Assembly (NCBI GenBank): GCA_016234595.1 | Contig: JACRBG010000007.1 | Location: forward strand, 50,353-114,352 | Source: Chloroflexota bacterium | GTDB taxonomy: Bacteria; Chloroflexota; Anaerolineae; Aggregatilineales; J027 | Direction: 5' to 3' | DNA length: 64,000 nucleotides | Shown: positions 61,743 through 64,000 of the stretch, one piece after another | Layout: each line of letters starts with the position of its first letter | Numbering within the stretch: the first letter of the stretch is position 1 | The notes under the pieces: model-generated | The model's database searches: none | What the model saw: only the letters and a program-made list of their open reading frames with translations | What the model was told of the DNA's origin: nothing | Position numbers and translations under genes: made by a program

Positions 61743-62483
61743 GTGGAAAAACGGGCGGGTTTAGAAATGCTCATCATTGGAAATTTTGGTTATCGGTACG
61801 CAGGTATAAAAACGGCTGAAGATGTCGAAAAATTGGGACAGCGAAATTTGTTTGCCCATATATTTACCTATCCCTCATCGGTAGAGCAGTGGTTTTGCTA
61901 TCCGCCCGCCGAGCGAAGGCGGTTACAGGATTTATGGTACAAAGAAAAATTTGAGCAAATTCAGGCAGAGGTGGCGCTTAGAAATATCAAATTATCGAAA
62001 CGGGGAAAATGCAATTCATTTAATTGTGAATTGGATGCCGCCGAGTTGCCAAAGTTGGTTGCTATAGACGGCATTATGATGGTCACAATACTTGAAATTG
62101 AGGGCCTCAAGCCCATCAAACAAAGGGAACGTAAGCGCCTTGAATGGTATATTGTGCAGGCGCGTTTTATATGGGAGGTGGAAGACCAAACTCAAGGGAT
62201 GCAAATGGTGGAAGATCAGATGCTGTTGGTAAGGGCTTATGATTTTAATGATGCCGAACAACGCCTTCAACAAAAATTCATTGAATATGGCGAACCTTAT
62301 CTCAATTCAGATGGGGAGATGGTGCGTATACGTTTGGATTGTGTCTTGGATGTTTTTGAAACGAACATCATCGATAAAGTGGATCCGAAGGGCGAGGAGA
62401 TTTTTTATACCATTAAACATAGGCGGATGCGACCCGAATATGAATGGCATCCGCTGTATGAACATGAGGAAAAAGCGGAGTAA
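61743..62483 (+). CDS. DUF4288-like protein (246 aa)
   Basis: GTG start at 61743, or ATG at 61767, neither with a clear ribosome site. The C-terminal half (residues ~130-225) has RLEWYIVQARFIWEVEDQTQG, then MVEDQMLLVRAYDFNDAEQRLQQKF, and LDCVLDVFETNI, which fits the DUF4288 pattern (WY...A, E...LI.A...EEA). The N-terminal half is not assigned. DUF4288 proteins are small, of unknown function, and often found in variable genomic regions. It is divergent from the HEAT-like gene across a 50-bp spacer. Confidence 0.78.
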   Translation: MEKRAGLEMLIIGNFGYRYAGIKTAEDVEKLGQRNLFAHIFTYPSSVEQWFCYPPAERRRLQDLWYKEKFEQIQAEVALRNIKLSKRGKCNSFNCELDAAELPKLVAIDGIMMVTILEIEGLKPIKQRERKRLEWYIVQARFIWEVEDQTQGMQMVEDQMLLVRAYDFNDAEQRLQQKFIEYGEPYLNSDGEMVRIRLDCVLDVFETNIIDKVDPKGEEIFYTIKHRRMRPEYEWHPLYEHEEKAE

Positions 62484-62486
62484 TTT

Positions 62487-63461
62487 CTACTCCACCTCGT
62501 AAGCCTGACCAACATGGGCTGGGGGCCGTGCCCGACCAACAAAACCTGCCAATACGATCACCGTGACCGCATAGGGGATGAGAGCCACCAATTGATGGGG
62601 CACCACGACGCCAAAAAATTGCAATTGACTTTGCAGGGCGGTCAAAAATCCAAATAATAACGCCCCCATCAGTGCCCCGACGGGATGCCATTTGCCAAAA
62701 ATCATCACGGCCAACGCAATAAAGCCTTTACCAGCCGTCATGCCGCGTTCAAAAACGCCCACATCGGCTAGTGTCAGGTATGCCCCAGCCAAGCCCGCTA
62801 ATGCTCCACTAAAAAACAGGTTGGTGTATTGCAAGCGATAGACATTGATGCCAAGCGTATCGGCGGCGCGTGGATTTTCGCCAATCGAGCGGGTGCGTAA
62901 TCCCCAAACTGTCCGGAACAGCGCAAACGCGATAATGCCGACAATCACAAAAGTCAAATAGGTGATGATGTCTTTATCAAACAGTACCGCGCCAACATTG
63001 TAAAGAAAGTCGCCTTTGCTCCACGGATTGGAAATTAGCGGGGGAATTTTGCCTTTGGTCTCGGTCTGGGCATTATAAAAATAGCCTGTCACACCCGCTG
63101 CCAAAATATTGACGACGGTTCCGCTGATGATGTGATCAACTTTATAGCGGATGCACAGCAAGGCATGAAAGAGGCCCATCATGCCGCCCGTTAGGATGCC
63201 GACCAACACACAGATGCCCAGTCGGACATTGGGTTCGGCAAGGCTGGCGGAGACGCTTGGCCCACTGAGATACGAATTCATCATATAGCCTGAAAAAGCC
63301 GCCATCAACATCATGCCCTCAATGCCGATGTTGACGACGCTTGATCGTTCGCTCAGGATGCCGCTTTGGGAGCCCAATGTAATCGGGACAGCCTGCCGAA
63401 TGGTCGCGTTAAGGGTGGCAATGACGGCCCCGGTTGTGATTGTTAAGCCTAAAATATCCAT
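62487..63461 (-). CDS. BMP-type ABC transporter permease (nucleoside/simple sugar), second permease
   Basis: 324-residue inner-membrane permease with about eight to nine spans, branched-chain-amino-acid-transport-fold. SGILSERSSVVNIGIEGMMLMAAFSGY near the N-terminus is the family's EGxMLMGAF signature (partial quotation), followed by GENPRAADTLGINVYRLQY near residue 200 (the cytoplasmic coupling segment GxNxxAA). Such permeases pair with a YufN/BmpA binding protein and a double ABC ATPase to import nucleosides. It is 24 bp downstream of the other permease. Confidence 0.91.
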   Translation of the reverse strand: MDILGLTITTGAVIATLNATIRQAVPITLGSQSGILSERSSVVNIGIEGMMLMAAFSGYMMNSYLSGPSVSASLAEPNVRLGICVLVGILTGGMMGLFHALLCIRYKVDHIISGTVVNILAAGVTGYFYNAQTETKGKIPPLISNPWSKGDFLYNVGAVLFDKDIITYLTFVIVGIIAFALFRTVWGLRTRSIGENPRAADTLGINVYRLQYTNLFFSGALAGLAGAYLTLADVGVFERGMTAGKGFIALAVMIFGKWHPVGALMGALLFGFLTALQSQLQFFGVVVPHQLVALIPYAVTVIVLAGFVGRARPPAHVGQAYEVE

Positions 63462-63485
63462 AAAATGTTTCCTTGAATAAGTGCC

Positions 63486-64000
63486 CTAGCGCTGACCCCA
63501 ACCTGTACTCAATTTTTGCCCACCTTGACCACTTACACGCACACGGTATAGCCAGCGGATAATCTGGGGTGCGGCAATGAACATCAAAATTAAGGCTTGA
63601 ATCACCAAGATGAGTTCGGGTGCAACCCCGCTGCGCTGCATACGGGTGGTGCCCTGATCCATCGAACCGAACATAAAGGCCGAGAAAATAATGCCAATCG
63701 GGTTATTGGATGCCAACAATGAAACGGTGATGCTGTCGAATCCTAACCCCAAACTTTGATTTGCTTCGTAATAGCCGTTGATACCGAGTGTTTGGACTGC
63801 TCCAGCTAATCCGGCCAAGCAACCCGCAATCGCCATTGTTGAAATTGTGAGGCGTTTGACGTTGACCCCAGCATATTGGGCCGCAGTTGGGTTTAGGCCG
63901 ACCATGCGTAGCTCAAAACCAAAGGTGGTGCGGTTGACCAACAGCATAATCAGAATGGCAGCGGCGACAGCAATGAATAAACCGATATTCAAATTGGGTA
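63486..64000 (-). CDS. BMP-type ABC transporter permease, first permease (5' end beyond the window)
   Basis: Open to the window edge; the visible ~171 residues contain RTTFGFELRMVGLNPTAAQYAGVNVKRL (coupling helix region, partly quoted in short: GLNPTAAQYAG), several membrane spans, and the GFDSITVSLLASNNPIGII segment common in nucleoside permeases. With the downstream permease it forms the membrane channel of one importer; the ATPase and binding protein lie outside the window. Adenosine deaminase about 6 kb away suggests nucleosides as substrate (inference). Confidence 0.9.
   Translation of the reverse strand, partial: PNLNIGLFIAVAAAILIMLLVNRTTFGFELRMVGLNPTAAQYAGVNVKRLTISTMAIAGCLAGLAGAVQTLGINGYYEANQSLGLGFDSITVSLLASNNPIGIIFSAFMFGSMDQGTTRMQRSGVAPELILVIQALILMFIAAPQIIRWLYRVRVSGQGGQKLSTGWGQR

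Overview
The window looks like a chromosomal segment of a free-living bacterium, most probably a Chloroflexota member (Anaerolineae-like). That placement is inference from gene content: stand-alone mixed multi-PAS/GAF kinases, Gram-positive-like synteny of housekeeping genes (rpe, rpmB, yloU, yloV/fakA, recG; coaD near rpmF), a DivIVA-like coiled-coil protein and a plant/cyanobacterial-type sulfolipid enzyme. No rRNA or taxonomic marker settles it. Coding density is high, and most genes have clear family motifs.

Layout. 1-488: the start of an oligopeptide ABC ATPase gene (minus, cut by the window edge). 821-3291: a plus-strand operon tsaE-tsaB-rimI plus a family-4 uracil-DNA glycosylase with a clamp-binding tail. 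3320-13468: mostly minus strand, with a small conserved hypothetical, a GNAT acetyltransferase, rpmF, a DivIVA-like protein, coaD, recG, two DegV (FakB-like) proteins, FakA and YloU, then rpmB (plus) and rpe (minus). 13762-18127: a PAS/GAF histidine kinase followed by two REC-HisKA-HATPase proteins. 18249-21711: a complete four-gene sodium-pumping methylmalonyl-CoA decarboxylase operon. 21760-30827: polyphosphate kinase, a PhnP-like hydrolase, a CapA-like phosphoesterase, UDP-sulfoquinovose synthase, a NarL-type kinase and an ornithine cyclodeaminase homologue.

30916-42667 is the most unusual part: an integrated genomic island of about 11.7 kb. A 46-bp copy of the 3' part of tRNA-Val(CAC) lies at 30916-30961, and the intact tRNA gene at 42622-42698. 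Next to the truncated copy is a decayed tyrosine recombinase, and just outside it a hairpin that is probably the tRNA's original terminator. Inside are a dead IS481-like element with 28-bp inverted repeats, a 2674-residue histidine kinase with about 16 PAS and 2 GAF domains, and a partner REC-HisKA-HATPase protein. The cargo repeats the gene order of the chromosomal kinase cluster at 13762-18127.

42972-64000: a DMT transporter, a BadF-type sugar kinase, a glycosyltransferase, an alpha/beta hydrolase, mutM, a membrane-anchored unknown, and a secA gene broken by one in-frame TAA at its conserved DEARTPLIISG motif. Then comes a five-gene module: winged-helix protein, single-domain KaiC-like ATPase, two small membrane proteins, and a PAS-3xGAF kinase. 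After it come adenosine deaminase, a metallo-beta-lactamase hydrolase, a PIG-L deacetylase, a membrane-anchored amidase, a CPYV glutaredoxin, tRNA-Leu(CAG), a HEAT-like protein and a DUF4288-like protein (minus and plus), and two permeases of a BMP-type nucleoside/sugar ABC importer, the second cut by the window end.

Main leads: the tRNA-Val island carrying a giant multi-PAS kinase, the interrupted secA, and the KaiC-like/membrane/GAF-kinase module.
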